64,000 nt of DNA from Thermosynechococcaceae cyanobacterium Okahandja (GCA_041530395.1 CP136945.1:2480001-2544000); one strand, 5' to 3'. Numbered from the stretch's first letter, positions 18,301-26,716 are shown. Numbers and translations are program-made. The notes: generated by a model from the letters alone, not told the origin.

Positions 18301-19134
18301 CTCCATTGTCCAGTGCTCATCGTTGCCGCAGCGGTAGAGAATGGCTGGCAGATGCTCCACCAAGTTGCGATAGCGTTGCTCACTTTCCCGCAGCCGGAGT
18401 TCCTGCTCCTTCGTGTCGTGAATACTGGTGATGACCGCCACCCCTGATACCCCCTCTAACGCTGGGTTAAATTCGCGGCGATCGCACACCCACACGTAGT
18501 GCCCCTTAGCGTGTTGAACCCGATAGCTGACCATAACGCAGGTAGCCCGAGACTGGCTGAGGGCGATCGCCTCGGCAAAGGCGGGCTGATCCTCAGGGTG
18601 CAAACGTGCCTGCCAGCCCTGTAGGGTCAGGGGCAGTTCGCTAAGATTGCAGCCAAGAACCCGCTGACTGTCACCACTCCACTGGCAGCGATCGCCATAG
18701 CACTCCCAAAATAACTGTTGGCCTAGGTTGGTTAGGGTACGAAAGCGCTCCCACCACTTTTCCAGTTCACTGACTTGGGCCTGTTGGAGAACGCGGCTAC
18801 GTTGGCGCTCAGTAATATCTGTCAAGATCAACGTCACGCCCGTGGGGTCTGGCGTGAGGTTGGCCTGCCACCAGCGTTGATCGGTGGGGTCATAGCAGTC
18901 CCACTGCTCCGGCACCTGAGCCTGAAGCGCTCGGTCAATACGCCCCTGAGACACCTGAAACGGCGCGGGTAAGAGCGTATCCAGCGGTAGCCCCACCATG
19001 CCACAGCCCAGTTGCCCCACCAACGATTCTGCGGCGGCATTGGCAAACGTGACCACTCCCTTGCGATCCGCCGCCAACACCGGATGGGGCAGCCGTTCCA
19101 AAATCTGCGCAAGAGAAGGATCAGAGCGATTCAT
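15382..19134 (-). CDS. Multi-PAS/GAF diguanylate cyclase
   Basis: A 1250-residue predicted cytoplasmic sensor with no membrane segments. I count seven PAS-type units (roughly residues 10-110, 130-245, 255-375, 385-505, 515-635, 645-760, 775-905), several ending in the PAC pattern DITERQ, DISDRKR or DITQLNQ. A GAF domain follows at about 925-1065, then a C-terminal GGDEF domain with an intact GGEEF active site (RYGGEEFAL). The RxxD inhibitory site (RPTD) sits five residues before GGEEF, so feedback inhibition by c-di-GMP is expected. There is no EAL domain. The GAF lacks the cysteine of bilin-binding cyanobacteriochromes in the region I can compare. It should make c-di-GMP in response to an unknown signal. 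Confidence 0.92.
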   Translation of the reverse strand: MNRSDPSLAQILERLPHPVLAADRKGVVTFANAAAESLVGQLGCGMVGLPLDTLLPAPFQVSQGRIDRALQAQVPEQWDCYDPTDQRWWQANLTPDPTGVTLILTDITERQRSRVLQQAQVSELEKWWERFRTLTNLGQQLFWECYGDRCQWSGDSQRVLGCNLSELPLTLQGWQARLHPEDQPAFAEAIALSQSRATCVMVSYRVQHAKGHYVWVCDRREFNPALEGVSGVAVITSIHDTKEQELRLRESEQRYRNLVEHLPAILYRCGNDEHWTMEYLSPNFSTLAGYPHTELIHNRIRSYNSITHPEDRDRVNRIIHQGLAQGQPFHVGYRILHADGSIRWVHEYGQGVYDATGQAIALEGILVDETERIVAEQALQQSEYRWRAVFENAQVGIVVTSPADGYRLTYCNPAFCKFLGYSAPELAQLTAHDLTFAEDWPEEATLINECQLGLRHTYQIVKRYRHKHGHTVWGSLTLSCVRDPEGQPQLLIALIADITTERQLLLSLERERSRYEQLVDNCPVLIVTLTPAKTLLTSNWAGLDTLAMAQVTPGMHYGGLLHPQESPERVDALIERVLHGETISGEELLLCGKDEHPRYMLSHLFPLMDDEEQITGCVLVGTDISDRKRVLAELDEREAQYRSVFESVAEGLVIYDAHQEQVIEVNAALCAMHGYSRSEMLQLRPEQFVHPDNYPMVADFLQTVRQKEPWRGVSKHLCKDGRVIDVDIFATPLLYKGKQHILCVVRDITQLNQIEAARAAAVQDLQQREALLQHLIADLDVGVMLISADLRVQIVNAKGCALLGTEAADVLGQAIVEWSWDALHADGSPMPPAQFPLMQAIQEKRRIQNQVMGILNRCTQERVWLQVTADPQFTPEGTIEQVILTFSDISDRKRQEDTLQQQAQQQRTLNQLIQDIRDSAELETVLQTAVQDVSRLLHSDRAVIVRYHPEQDHWVHLVEHLEHPDLKSVIGLVIPDRGNPIADILRQGQIAEPPAVVDPQDQINRNIVEQFSGGWLICPIKVNDQIWGAFSLQRLNNRHGWTHDEKELARTLAEQLAVAIEQSELYSHLQTMNAELSRLATIDGLTQIANRRYFDQYLEQQWQLAQREQTVIALILTDVDFFKDFNDYYGHQVGDDCLIAIAHTLTQAARRPTDLVARYGGEEFALILPNTNLPGSIRIAERIQHLVYHLHIPHAASGVGDRITLSLGVVALQPTVGQPATELIRLADEQLYQAKARGRNIYCCYPEYHS

Positions 19135-19216
19135 GGGGATGGCAGAAGAACAAAGGAACAGGGGAACACCAAAAATTAATCCGCAGGGGACTGCGCCGCT
19201 ACTCCTATCCTACGCT

Positions 19217-19237
19217 TTATATATATGAAAATATAAT
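19217..19237. promoter_or_regulatory. Very AT-rich inverted repeat upstream of the diguanylate cyclase gene
   Basis: TTATAT (19217-19222) and ATATAA (19231-19236) form an inverted repeat within an uninterrupted AT-only-like stretch, about 85 bases upstream of the start at 19134. Several -10-like hexamers occur on both strands, TATAAT at 19232-19237 on the plus strand among them. Both flanking genes read leftward, so it most likely contains the promoter of the diguanylate cyclase gene. Confidence 0.4.
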
Positions 19238-19270
19238 AGTCCGTACATGGCTTTGGTGCCCTCTGGTGAC

Positions 19271-22200
19271 CTACCATGGACTGCCAATCATCGTAAAGGC
19301 CGACCAGTAGTAAGGATGGCTGAGGGGGCGATCGCCTCCGGGCACCTCCGGCGGCAGCGGAATTTGTCCTTGGGGCGTTTGCAGTTGATTCCCCCTGACC
19401 CGAATATCTCCCCGGAGCATTGCCAACTGCGCCTGCCGTAGCGCTTCCGCCTTAATCGGTGCCGTATTAAGTTGGTTATAAAATTGAGCCATCAATGCCA
19501 GCGTGCCCTCATCACTCACGTACCACAAACTGGCCAGAACCGACTTCACCCCCGACTGCACCGCCAAACCGGCAAAGCCTAACTCCGCCCCCAAATCGCC
19601 AGCGGCAGTACGACACGCACTCAACGTCAGCAGTTCCGTATCTGGACGATAGAGCTGTAAATTGCGCAACTGTATCAGGTTCAACCGGCGATCGCTAAAG
19701 GCAATATAGGAGTTTTCGGGCGAGCCGGGCTGGAACTCACCGTGGGTTGCCAAGTGAACCACCTGATACCCACCCCCTTTGCGTTGCGTTTGCAAATTAG
19801 AAATGGTAAACGCCTCATTCAAAAACTCCGTCCCGCCGCCCAAATCTTGGCTAATTTTTGCCAACTCAATCGGTACCGCCGGTAAGGGCGACTGATCCAC
19901 AAACTCCGAAGCGCCCATGGCCAAAATCCGCCCCTGTTGAATATTGCGATAGCGGGCATCCATTAAGCTCATGCTGGGCACCAGCCCAACACTAAAGCGC
20001 TCCACCAAAAAGCCTTGACCATCGTGCAGTACCGCCATAGGAATGCCGCGCATCCCGGCATCCAGCACAAAGACCAACGTTTCTACCCCTTGCGCCTCCA
20101 GTTGGGGTCGCAGTGGTGCAATCAGCCATTGATAAAGCTGCTGCGAGGCAGGCAGGTAACTGCCGGTATTCACCAGCCGCGGATCCCGCACATTCTTCAT
20201 TAGTTCCTCAACCGCCTGCAGCACTTGGGCTTGTCCTACCCCCTTCACCGGCTGATAGATGGGGTCTCCCTCCGGTGTCACCGCCAATAGATCCGTTTGG
20301 TCGGGACGGCTGAGGGTGTAAATGACCGCTGGCTTTTTGCCCGTTTGCTTAGCAATTTCGTTAAGAAGGGCCTGAATTTGCTCTAGGGAGAGTTCATCCG
20401 CATCACAGGTGCGGCCAAAGTAACTGCTCACCTCTTGGCAGCCCATCTGATCTAGTAACGCGAGGGCATTTGCTAAATCATTATTTTCGAGGGCAAGGGC
20501 AATCTCCTGCGGGAAAAGCACTGGCGCAATATCACTCGGGGGCTGCAACGGCGGAATACTTGCCGGAGGGGGAGGTTGCAGCAAGTTATTGGTGGCCTGA
20601 GTACACTCATTACTATTCAGTTGCAATTGCGAGCACGGATCGGTGACCAGATCAGGCCCTAGGTTACGGAAGCGAATGTTGCCGCGCTCAACCGTGCCCG
20701 AAAGAATGGTGGGATTGCCATTCTCTAAAGGAGCAATCACCGAGGTTGGGGTCACCAGTGCCCCAAGGGTGCCATTGAGGGATGGATCGCCAACCAAGAA
20801 AAATGGATCGCTATTAATGAAAATATCGATGGCATTACCGTAAATACTGGTGGGGATGCCATTAAAACTAAACGCCCCCGTCAGTCGCAACGAGTTGCCA
20901 GCCGCAATACTAACATTTCCGGTGCCCGCATTAATAAAACTCAAGAGGATATTCATCCCTGAGAGGTTAACGTTACCGCCACTGCCAGCACTAATCAAAG
21001 ACCCACCCGTGATATTGCCATTACTAGCCGCAATCGAGATATTGCCACCGCGAGTAAAAATGTTGCCCGTGGTTACACTACCGTTACTGGCAGACAAACT
21101 AACAGGCCCCGCATTGGTGGTGAGGTTGGCGGTGCTAATGTTCCCCGTTGCGTTCAGGAATATTCCGGTACCGAGGGCACTCGTCAGTAGATTGCCTGTG
21201 GTGATCCCTTGGCCAATAAGGGCGATATTGCCACCCGCGGTTGAAATAGAACCAACATTGAGGCTCCCCTGACCAATGGGTAACTGGCTGAGGTTAGCTA
21301 GGTTAAGACCACCTGACTGGAAGGTCTGAAATGTTTGCGGCGTTGTCGAGAGAATGGTAATGCTAGCGTTATCTGTTCCTGTGATCGAGTTACCGTTGGT
21401 TGTGATGGAGCCAAAGCTAGCAATAATTAAGGGGTCTTGGACGGTCAGATTACTGATGACTGAAACGTTAGAGGGGCCACTGAGGATAATTGCGCCAAAG
21501 CCATTGGCTAGGGGTGTAAGGTCTGTTTGGCTAAAGGTGCCTGTATTCTTACCAAGAATAAAAGTACCTGATCCGGCGACACTACCCGCCCCACCGTTGA
21601 AATTAATTTGATTACTAGTTAGCGAGACAACACCGCTGCCAGTATTGAACGTGGAATTAAAGATGAGTTCATTACCATTAATTGTAAGGGGTGTGCTTGG
21701 GGTAGCGTCATTAATCGTGACCGGGTTATTAAATACTTGGTTACCGGTGGTATCTAGGTTGCCGCGAATTTGGGTTGTTCCGGTTGTGCCGGTGGTGATG
21801 CTGCCAACATTGATAGTGCCACCTAAAATGGTCATCCCTGATGAATTAAAACTTAAAGGATGATTACCACTAATATTGCCGTTAATATTAATACCAGAGC
21901 CATCAAAAGAAGTTGACCCTGCTAAATTAATATTACCGTTTACACCGATGGCCGAGCCGGAGAAGGAGGTGGCTCCTAGTAAATTCGTATTACCACTCAG
22001 GGTAATATTCCCCAAACCGGCTGTTACTGTGCCACCAAGGGAAATGGTACCATTTGCTGATGTAATGGTAATATTACCGACCCCCATCGTCATACTGCCT
22101 AGGGTGGTAATGTTGCCGTTGGCAGGCAAAATAATGTTACCTGTGGCATTTAAGGTGATAGTTGTGCCGTTGGTTTGGATGGGAGCATTGGCCTGAATGC

Positions 22201-23875
22201 TAGCAGCACTGATATTAATCGGGTTACTTAAAAAGAAGTTATTTTGAATGGCACCTTGCGCTTGCAAATCAAGGGCACCCTGAATTGAAATTTGACCCTG
22301 AATGATAATGTTGTTGTCTGCTTGCAACGTGAGGGAGTTGGTTGAGCCGCTAATAATCGGTGACTGTACGGTAATATTACCGGAGGGACCTACTGCACTA
22401 CTGGCCGTTGTAACAATCACATTGGATGAACTTAAGGCATTCAGCAATGTAGTGATGTTGAGGTAGGATAAGGTTGCGGTATCGGGATTCGCTTGGAAGG
22501 GGGAGCTAGAACTGATTGCAGAATCTGAACTGTCAGAGATAAAAATATCGGTTGGATCAAGGAGGAGGGTTCCGGTAGCACCGTTGGTTGCCGTGGTATC
22601 AACAAGACCCTGAAAGTCAAGGTACTGCTTCCCTGAGACTTCGACAAAGCCACCATCGCCACTAAGGGTGCCGCCGCGGGCTGTAATCTGACCGTAAAAG
22701 CGGGTGCTGCTCTCGGCCCAGTTGATGATGGTGCCGCCGTTGCCATTGTTGAGGGCATTGGCATTGAGGGTACTGCTGGCATTGACAAAGAGGTTCTGGG
22801 CGTTAAAGCTGCTATCTAGGCGATGGGTGCCCGTGGTGCCCCCCAAATAGTCACCCCCCACAAGAATGGTGCCGCCGCCAGTTGCACCCGAGGCGTTCAG
22901 TTGGGCATTGATTAGGCCAATATTGCTCCCCAAACCGGCAATGGTGATCTGGCCGCCTTGGCCGCTTGGGCTGGCCACGTTAAGGGTACCGCCCACAATG
23001 GCGGTGTTGCTTGTCATGGGCAATTTGGTGGCATCATGAACCAAGCTAATGGTGCCATCGGCATTTTGAATGACGCTGTTCACGGCGGGGTAGCCATTGC
23101 CTCCGGCCAGTAGGGTGGGTAACTCCACGGCTTGGATGACGCGATCCGCTGGCAGGCGCTCTTGGGGAATCTCTAAGCTGAGGAGCATTCCTTCTTGGGA
23201 AACGCGCACTAGCCCGGTCTCGGGCACAGCTACAATGTTTACGGTACCCCCAGGAGCCGTTAGGGTGCCTGTGTTGATCACCTGATGCGCCATGAGGCTG
23301 AGGGTTTGACCGGGGTTGACGCTGAGGGTGCCTTCATTGATGAGGATGCCCTTGTTGGCAAATTCAAAGCCAGTGGGGTTGCCTACTAAGTTGGTGTAGG
23401 TATTGCTGCCGTTAAGGTCAAATATGCCGCCAGCAAAGTGAACTCGCGATGCGGTGGAGGCATGGAAGGCGGCAGGTAGGTTGAGGCGGGCATCGAGGCC
23501 AAAGACAATACCCGCTGGGTTCAGTAGGTAGAGGTTACTGTTGCCGCCACTGACTTGAAGGAGACCATTGATGTAACTGGCATTGCCGCCGTTGACCCCC
23601 GCGAGGATATTGCGAATGTGGGGGTTTGAAAGGAAGTTGGCGGTTTGACCACTGCCAACCCCAAACTCTCGAAATAGATGAAAGAGGTTTTTGCCATCGC
23701 CGGAGAGGGTGCCACCCCCAATGTTGAATTGGTTATTGATGACATCAACGGTGGTACCGGTGGTATTGGCAGCAGGGACAATTTGCGCCTTGGTGCTGGG
23801 AGCCAGTAGGGAGAGGCTGGCGACACCAATTAAAGTGCCGGAACATAGGGTTTTGCAAAAAGATGTATTGATCAT
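19271..23875 (-). CDS. Two-partner-secretion exoprotein with C-terminal CHAT caspase-like protease
   Basis: A 1534-residue exported protein. A signal peptide (cut likely after TKA, residue 30) precedes a filamentous-haemagglutinin N-terminal secretion domain (about 31-250) with its hallmarks NPHIRNILAGVNGG and LYLLNPAGIVFG. Residues 250-1090 are repeat-like, rich in Gly, Asn, Ser and Thr, and typical of a beta-helix. Residues about 1184-1534 form a CHAT domain with catalytic His1378 (HLATHGEF) and Cys1421 (LTLSACRTAAG). It is thus a TpsA-like passenger carrying a caspase-like protease. No TpsB outer-membrane partner is in the window. The passenger uses a more AT-rich base composition than its neighbours and contains no HIP1 site over 4.5 kb. 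The target of the protease is unknown. Confidence 0.9.
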   Translation of the reverse strand: MINTSFCKTLCSGTLIGVASLSLLAPSTKAQIVPAANTTGTTVDVINNQFNIGGGTLSGDGKNLFHLFREFGVGSGQTANFLSNPHIRNILAGVNGGNASYINGLLQVSGGNSNLYLLNPAGIVFGLDARLNLPAAFHASTASRVHFAGGIFDLNGSNTYTNLVGNPTGFEFANKGILINEGTLSVNPGQTLSLMAHQVINTGTLTAPGGTVNIVAVPETGLVRVSQEGMLLSLEIPQERLPADRVIQAVELPTLLAGGNGYPAVNSVIQNADGTISLVHDATKLPMTSNTAIVGGTLNVASPSGQGGQITIAGLGSNIGLINAQLNASGATGGGTILVGGDYLGGTTGTHRLDSSFNAQNLFVNASSTLNANALNNGNGGTIINWAESSTRFYGQITARGGTLSGDGGFVEVSGKQYLDFQGLVDTTATNGATGTLLLDPTDIFISDSSDSAISSSSPFQANPDTATLSYLNITTLLNALSSSNVIVTTASSAVGPSGNITVQSPIISGSTNSLTLQADNNIIIQGQISIQGALDLQAQGAIQNNFFLSNPINISAASIQANAPIQTNGTTITLNATGNIILPANGNITTLGSMTMGVGNITITSANGTISLGGTVTAGLGNITLSGNTNLLGATSFSGSAIGVNGNINLAGSTSFDGSGININGNISGNHPLSFNSSGMTILGGTINVGSITTGTTGTTQIRGNLDTTGNQVFNNPVTINDATPSTPLTINGNELIFNSTFNTGSGVVSLTSNQINFNGGAGSVAGSGTFILGKNTGTFSQTDLTPLANGFGAIILSGPSNVSVISNLTVQDPLIIASFGSITTNGNSITGTDNASITILSTTPQTFQTFQSGGLNLANLSQLPIGQGSLNVGSISTAGGNIALIGQGITTGNLLTSALGTGIFLNATGNISTANLTTNAGPVSLSASNGSVTTGNIFTRGGNISIAASNGNITGGSLISAGSGGNVNLSGMNILLSFINAGTGNVSIAAGNSLRLTGAFSFNGIPTSIYGNAIDIFINSDPFFLVGDPSLNGTLGALVTPTSVIAPLENGNPTILSGTVERGNIRFRNLGPDLVTDPCSQLQLNSNECTQATNNLLQPPPPASIPPLQPPSDIAPVLFPQEIALALENNDLANALALLDQMGCQEVSSYFGRTCDADELSLEQIQALLNEIAKQTGKKPAVIYTLSRPDQTDLLAVTPEGDPIYQPVKGVGQAQVLQAVEELMKNVRDPRLVNTGSYLPASQQLYQWLIAPLRPQLEAQGVETLVFVLDAGMRGIPMAVLHDGQGFLVERFSVGLVPSMSLMDARYRNIQQGRILAMGASEFVDQSPLPAVPIELAKISQDLGGGTEFLNEAFTISNLQTQRKGGGYQVVHLATHGEFQPGSPENSYIAFSDRRLNLIQLRNLQLYRPDTELLTLSACRTAAGDLGAELGFAGLAVQSGVKSVLASLWYVSDEGTLALMAQFYNQLNTAPIKAEALRQAQLAMLRGDIRVRGNQLQTPQGQIPLPPEVPGGDRPLSHPYYWSAFTMIGSPW

Positions 23876-24224
23876 GGGGTTTATAAAAATGATTTAGTAG
23901 TCAGCACAAAAAGGTTACGTGCTGGTTATCAATAAAAGTTTACCGTCACGGCCGTTGAACGCTCTCCCTATAAACCTATCCCTAGTAGGTTGGAATAGGA
24001 CTGAAGAAAAATGAAACAACTCAAAAGTCTGAAGAGGATCCGTACTCTATTTAATTAAATCGTTGAGGATGTTTTTGTGGTTGCGCAGAATGATGTGCCT
24101 CTTTATGAACCGGCACTATCTGGCACTCGAATTTAGTATAAAACGCGAATCCAGGGCAACTCGGAGGAGAAGCCCGCTCCGTACCGCTTAAGCAGTACGG
24201 CGTCGGGAGTATGTCACTGTTGGC
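23876..24224. other. Intergenic region of 349 bases
   Basis: No gene is supported here on either strand. It contains a small inverted repeat (AACCTA at 23973-23978 and TAGGTT at 23986-23991) and an AT-rich central part. Its right end is a hairpin-rich sequence resembling an IS200/IS605 right terminus, listed separately. The promoter of the TPS-CHAT gene must lie here, but no clear -35/-10 pair and no Shine-Dalgarno sequence precede its ATG. Confidence 0.6.
24173..24217 (+). mobile_element. Solo IS200/IS605-like right end (relic)
   Basis: The stretch folds as nested stems: CCCG (24173-24176) with CGGG (24204-24207), and CCGTAC (24179-24184) with GTACGG (24195-24200) around a GCTTAAGC palindrome. 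It ends ATGTCAC at 24217. The layout GAAGCCCG...hairpin...CGGGAGTATGTCAC recalls right termini of IS200/IS605 elements carrying tnpB, from memory of such elements. No tnpA or tnpB is present, so it would be a relic or a small non-autonomous element. It ends eight bases from the end of the PP2C gene. Confidence 0.4.
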
Positions 24225-26063
24225 TCAAAAAAGGCAGCTTAGGGAGGAGCGCAGCTTGAAGCGCAGGGCGATCGCCGTCAGGTTATCGTGACCATTGACT
24301 TGATTGCCCAGCTCAATAAGTTGGCGGAGGGTTTGGCTCAGAGGTACGCTAAAGTCGAGCATTGGCACCAAATGGCTAATAATATGGGTTTCGAGGCAAC
24401 GGTTATCGGAAAGGCCATCGGAGCACAATAAAATTAACGTATCCTCATCAATGGCAATATCTGTGACGTCAGGCGCAATGGATTGATTACTGCGCGGTCC
24501 AAGGGCTTGGGTGAGTTGGTAGGCATCGGGGCGAGCGTAGGCAATCTCGGGTTCGACCCCTTGCTGAATGAGCCGCTGACCCACTTCATGGTCAATGGTG
24601 AGTTGCTCTAAGCCATGGCGCTTGGTAAAGCGATAGATGCGGCTATCGCCCACATGGCCGATGCGGAGGTGATAGTTATCTACCAGAGCCATGACAAGGG
24701 TGGTGCCCATGCGACCACTGCCGGTTTTGGCATTGTGTTCGTTGGCCTCGAAAATCACTTCGTTGGCGCGATAAATGGCCTTCCGCACCTCGTCGGCGCT
24801 GGGCAGTTCGCCCTGCCAAGGCCACGTTTGCTCAAAGTATTCATAAACGGTTTTGGTGGCAAGGGAGCTAGCTACTTCGCCTTCGGCGTGCCCCCCCATG
24901 CCGTCACACAGGACAAATACCCCTTGGACATTCAGTTGCTGGCCGCTGGGGGTAACCCGCAACTGCTGGCGATGATTCATGAGGTAAACGTCTTCGTTAT
25001 GGTGCCGATCGCGCCCGACATCGGTTTGCGCCGCAATTTCCACCTGTACCAGTTGACGCGGCAATAGGGCGGTAGGTGCTTCATCAATAGCGGTATGCTC
25101 GTCGTCCTCTGATATATCGTCTGGACCATTAACCAACTCCTCTGCCTCGGTTGCCTCCTTAAGGTCCTCGAGGGGGTCGGTGCGCAGGGTTTCTGCTAAG
25201 GAGTCTAGGAGAATTTGCATCTCGGTAATAGTTTCGAGGGGCGCGGTACTTAAGGAGACCAACAGGGGCATGAAGACGGCTTGGCGACGCTCTGAGGTAT
25301 TGGCAAACAGTTGCCGCCACACACTGACAAGGGTGGGTTGTTGCGCCCTGGGCTGAAACCGTTCAGCAAGGGGCGGCATAAAATCTAGTTGGTGTAGCCG
25401 CAGGCTTTGGTCGGGGTTGACGGCTAGGTTTTTAATATTGAGTAGGGAATAGTGCCCCTGCCATGGTTCGAGGAGTTGCCAGAGGCTGAGCATGTCTTCG
25501 AGGTAGTTAAAAAGACGCTCGTCGGGAATGCTGTCGTCTTCCCACACATCTTTGAGGGGGCGAGCCGCATGATTGTAGTCTAGGATCACACCATGGCATT
25601 GATCCGCGGGCACGTTGGGGGTGGAAACGTAATCGAACCACGCATCATGAATGGCCGGAATAGATTGGGGGTTGGCAAGGTTCAACACTAGGTAGGCGAT
25701 CGCCACCCGGCTCAGCCCGGGATAGATGGCCTGTAGCTGTGCGATGGCCTTTTCTGGATCTGAGGGGTCTAGCTCCGCTGCCCACAGTTGGGGCGAGGCC
25801 TGCAGCTGTGCCAAAAAAGTGGTCTCTTCCGGTTGGAGATCCTGCACCAGTTGCGGTAAGTCGCAGGCATAGCGGCTATCCCAACGCTGATAACGGTGCT
25901 GTGGGTCGAAATAGGCGGCGGCATTGGGGGGATCCGTATCCTGCTCAAAGACACTCTCGGCAACCTCGGGATTGGGAATGGCCAATATGGGATGATCGCT
26001 ATACGCAGGGTACAGGACACCCCACCAAAGCCTGAGGTCTTGATCGGTTTGAGCAGTATGCAT
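24225..26063 (-). CDS. PP2C-type protein serine/threonine phosphatase with N-terminal extension
   Basis: A 612-residue protein. The C-terminal PP2C domain (about residues 350-605) has the metal-binding motifs in order: RHHNED, LCDGMGGHAEGE, GHVGDSR, LLCSDGLSD and GHDNLT. It should remove phosphate from Ser/Thr (or Tyr) residues with Mn2+ or Mg2+. The N-terminal 340 residues are not a standard phosphatase part. One segment (YSLLNIKNLAVNPDQSL then LHQLDF) resembles the catalytic loop to DFG region of a degenerate protein kinase. An acidic linker (about 295-335) joins the halves. The ATG at 26063 has no clear Shine-Dalgarno sequence. The target is unknown; neighbours are the TPS-CHAT and pseudopilin genes. 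Confidence 0.9.
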   Translation of the reverse strand: MHTAQTDQDLRLWWGVLYPAYSDHPILAIPNPEVAESVFEQDTDPPNAAAYFDPQHRYQRWDSRYACDLPQLVQDLQPEETTFLAQLQASPQLWAAELDPSDPEKAIAQLQAIYPGLSRVAIAYLVLNLANPQSIPAIHDAWFDYVSTPNVPADQCHGVILDYNHAARPLKDVWEDDSIPDERLFNYLEDMLSLWQLLEPWQGHYSLLNIKNLAVNPDQSLRLHQLDFMPPLAERFQPRAQQPTLVSVWRQLFANTSERRQAVFMPLLVSLSTAPLETITEMQILLDSLAETLRTDPLEDLKEATEAEELVNGPDDISEDDEHTAIDEAPTALLPRQLVQVEIAAQTDVGRDRHHNEDVYLMNHRQQLRVTPSGQQLNVQGVFVLCDGMGGHAEGEVASSLATKTVYEYFEQTWPWQGELPSADEVRKAIYRANEVIFEANEHNAKTGSGRMGTTLVMALVDNYHLRIGHVGDSRIYRFTKRHGLEQLTIDHEVGQRLIQQGVEPEIAYARPDAYQLTQALGPRSNQSIAPDVTDIAIDEDTLILLCSDGLSDNRCLETHIISHLVPMLDFSVPLSQTLRQLIELGNQVNGHDNLTAIALRFKLRSSLSCLF

Positions 26064-26107
26064 TACAGACTATGCCGCAGAGACAGCCGGAGCACTTCTA
26101 CGCGCCC

Positions 26108-26113
26108 ATTATA
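26108..26113 (-). promoter_or_regulatory. Candidate -10 element for the PP2C gene
   Basis: A perfect TATAAT on the minus strand, 45 bases upstream of the ATG at 26063. No recognisable -35 hexamer lies at the right spacing. Plausible as a promoter from position only. Confidence 0.4.
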
Positions 26114-26169
26114 AATAAGCCTATTGTATAGCGATCGCTCCCACGGCATCATCGCCAACGGATGATTGC

Positions 26170-26703
26170 TTAAGTGCAATCGTTACCTTTGCGGGAGCGC
26201 ACCGTACCCAGCAGTGTCACCACCTGCACACAACGCTGATTTTCCACTTGGGTATTGCCCAACGGCTGTAGGGTCAGTTGCTGGGGTGGGGTGTTGGTAA
26301 TGGCCACCCGACCGTTAAATTCGTAGGTGAGACGGTAAGAGCCACTCACAAGGGGGAGGTTAGTTTCTGAGGCTACAATTTCAAACTTGTTGGCATCATT
26401 CTCCAGCAGGTTTTGCCACTGCCACTCGGTGATAGGCGTGGTGGCGCGGTTCACCGACCACTGCACGCGGCCATCTTGGGTGCGAAAGGCCGCCGTCCAG
26501 CGCAGGTTTTCCCGCCGTGCCCCCGCTTGTGCCAGCCGCATCGCCGAAATTACTTCATTCACCCCCGATCGCATCCGCTGCTCACTTAAGAGCGAGAACC
26601 ACGAGACCCCGGCCAAGCTGCCGAGCAGGCCAATAATGAGTACCACCACCAGCACCTCAATGAGGCTGAACCCACGCTGGGAATGGGTAAGCTTCGTTAA
26701 CAC
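26170..26703 (-). CDS. GspH/FimT-like type IV pseudopilin
   Basis: A 177-residue prepilin-like protein. A short leader (MLTKLTHSQRG) ends in glycine and is followed by FSLIE with the key glutamate at +5, then a hydrophobic helix (VLVVVLIIGLLGSLAGV). This is the substrate pattern of the prepilin peptidase PilD. The frame extends far upstream, but the GTG at 26703 has AAGGAGG eight bases before it and comes 13 bases after the hpsC stop, so that start is well supported. Two cysteines near the C-terminus (RCVQVV, NDCT) may form a disulfide. It is the fourth gene of the hpsA-B-C cluster and could correspond to HpsD, but I cannot confirm that. Confidence 0.85.
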   Translation of the reverse strand: MLTKLTHSQRGFSLIEVLVVVLIIGLLGSLAGVSWFSLLSEQRMRSGVNEVISAMRLAQAGARRENLRWTAAFRTQDGRVQWSVNRATTPITEWQWQNLLENDANKFEIVASETNLPLVSGSYRLTYEFNGRVAITNTPPQQLTLQPLGNTQVENQRCVQVVTLLGTVRSRKGNDCT

Positions 26704-26716
26704 AGCAATGTCCTCC

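Noticed and set aside
24001-24150. Remnant tnpB coding sequence upstream of the IS-like end
   Set aside because: None of the three forward frames shows TnpB zinc-finger or RuvC motifs, so only the end itself is reported.
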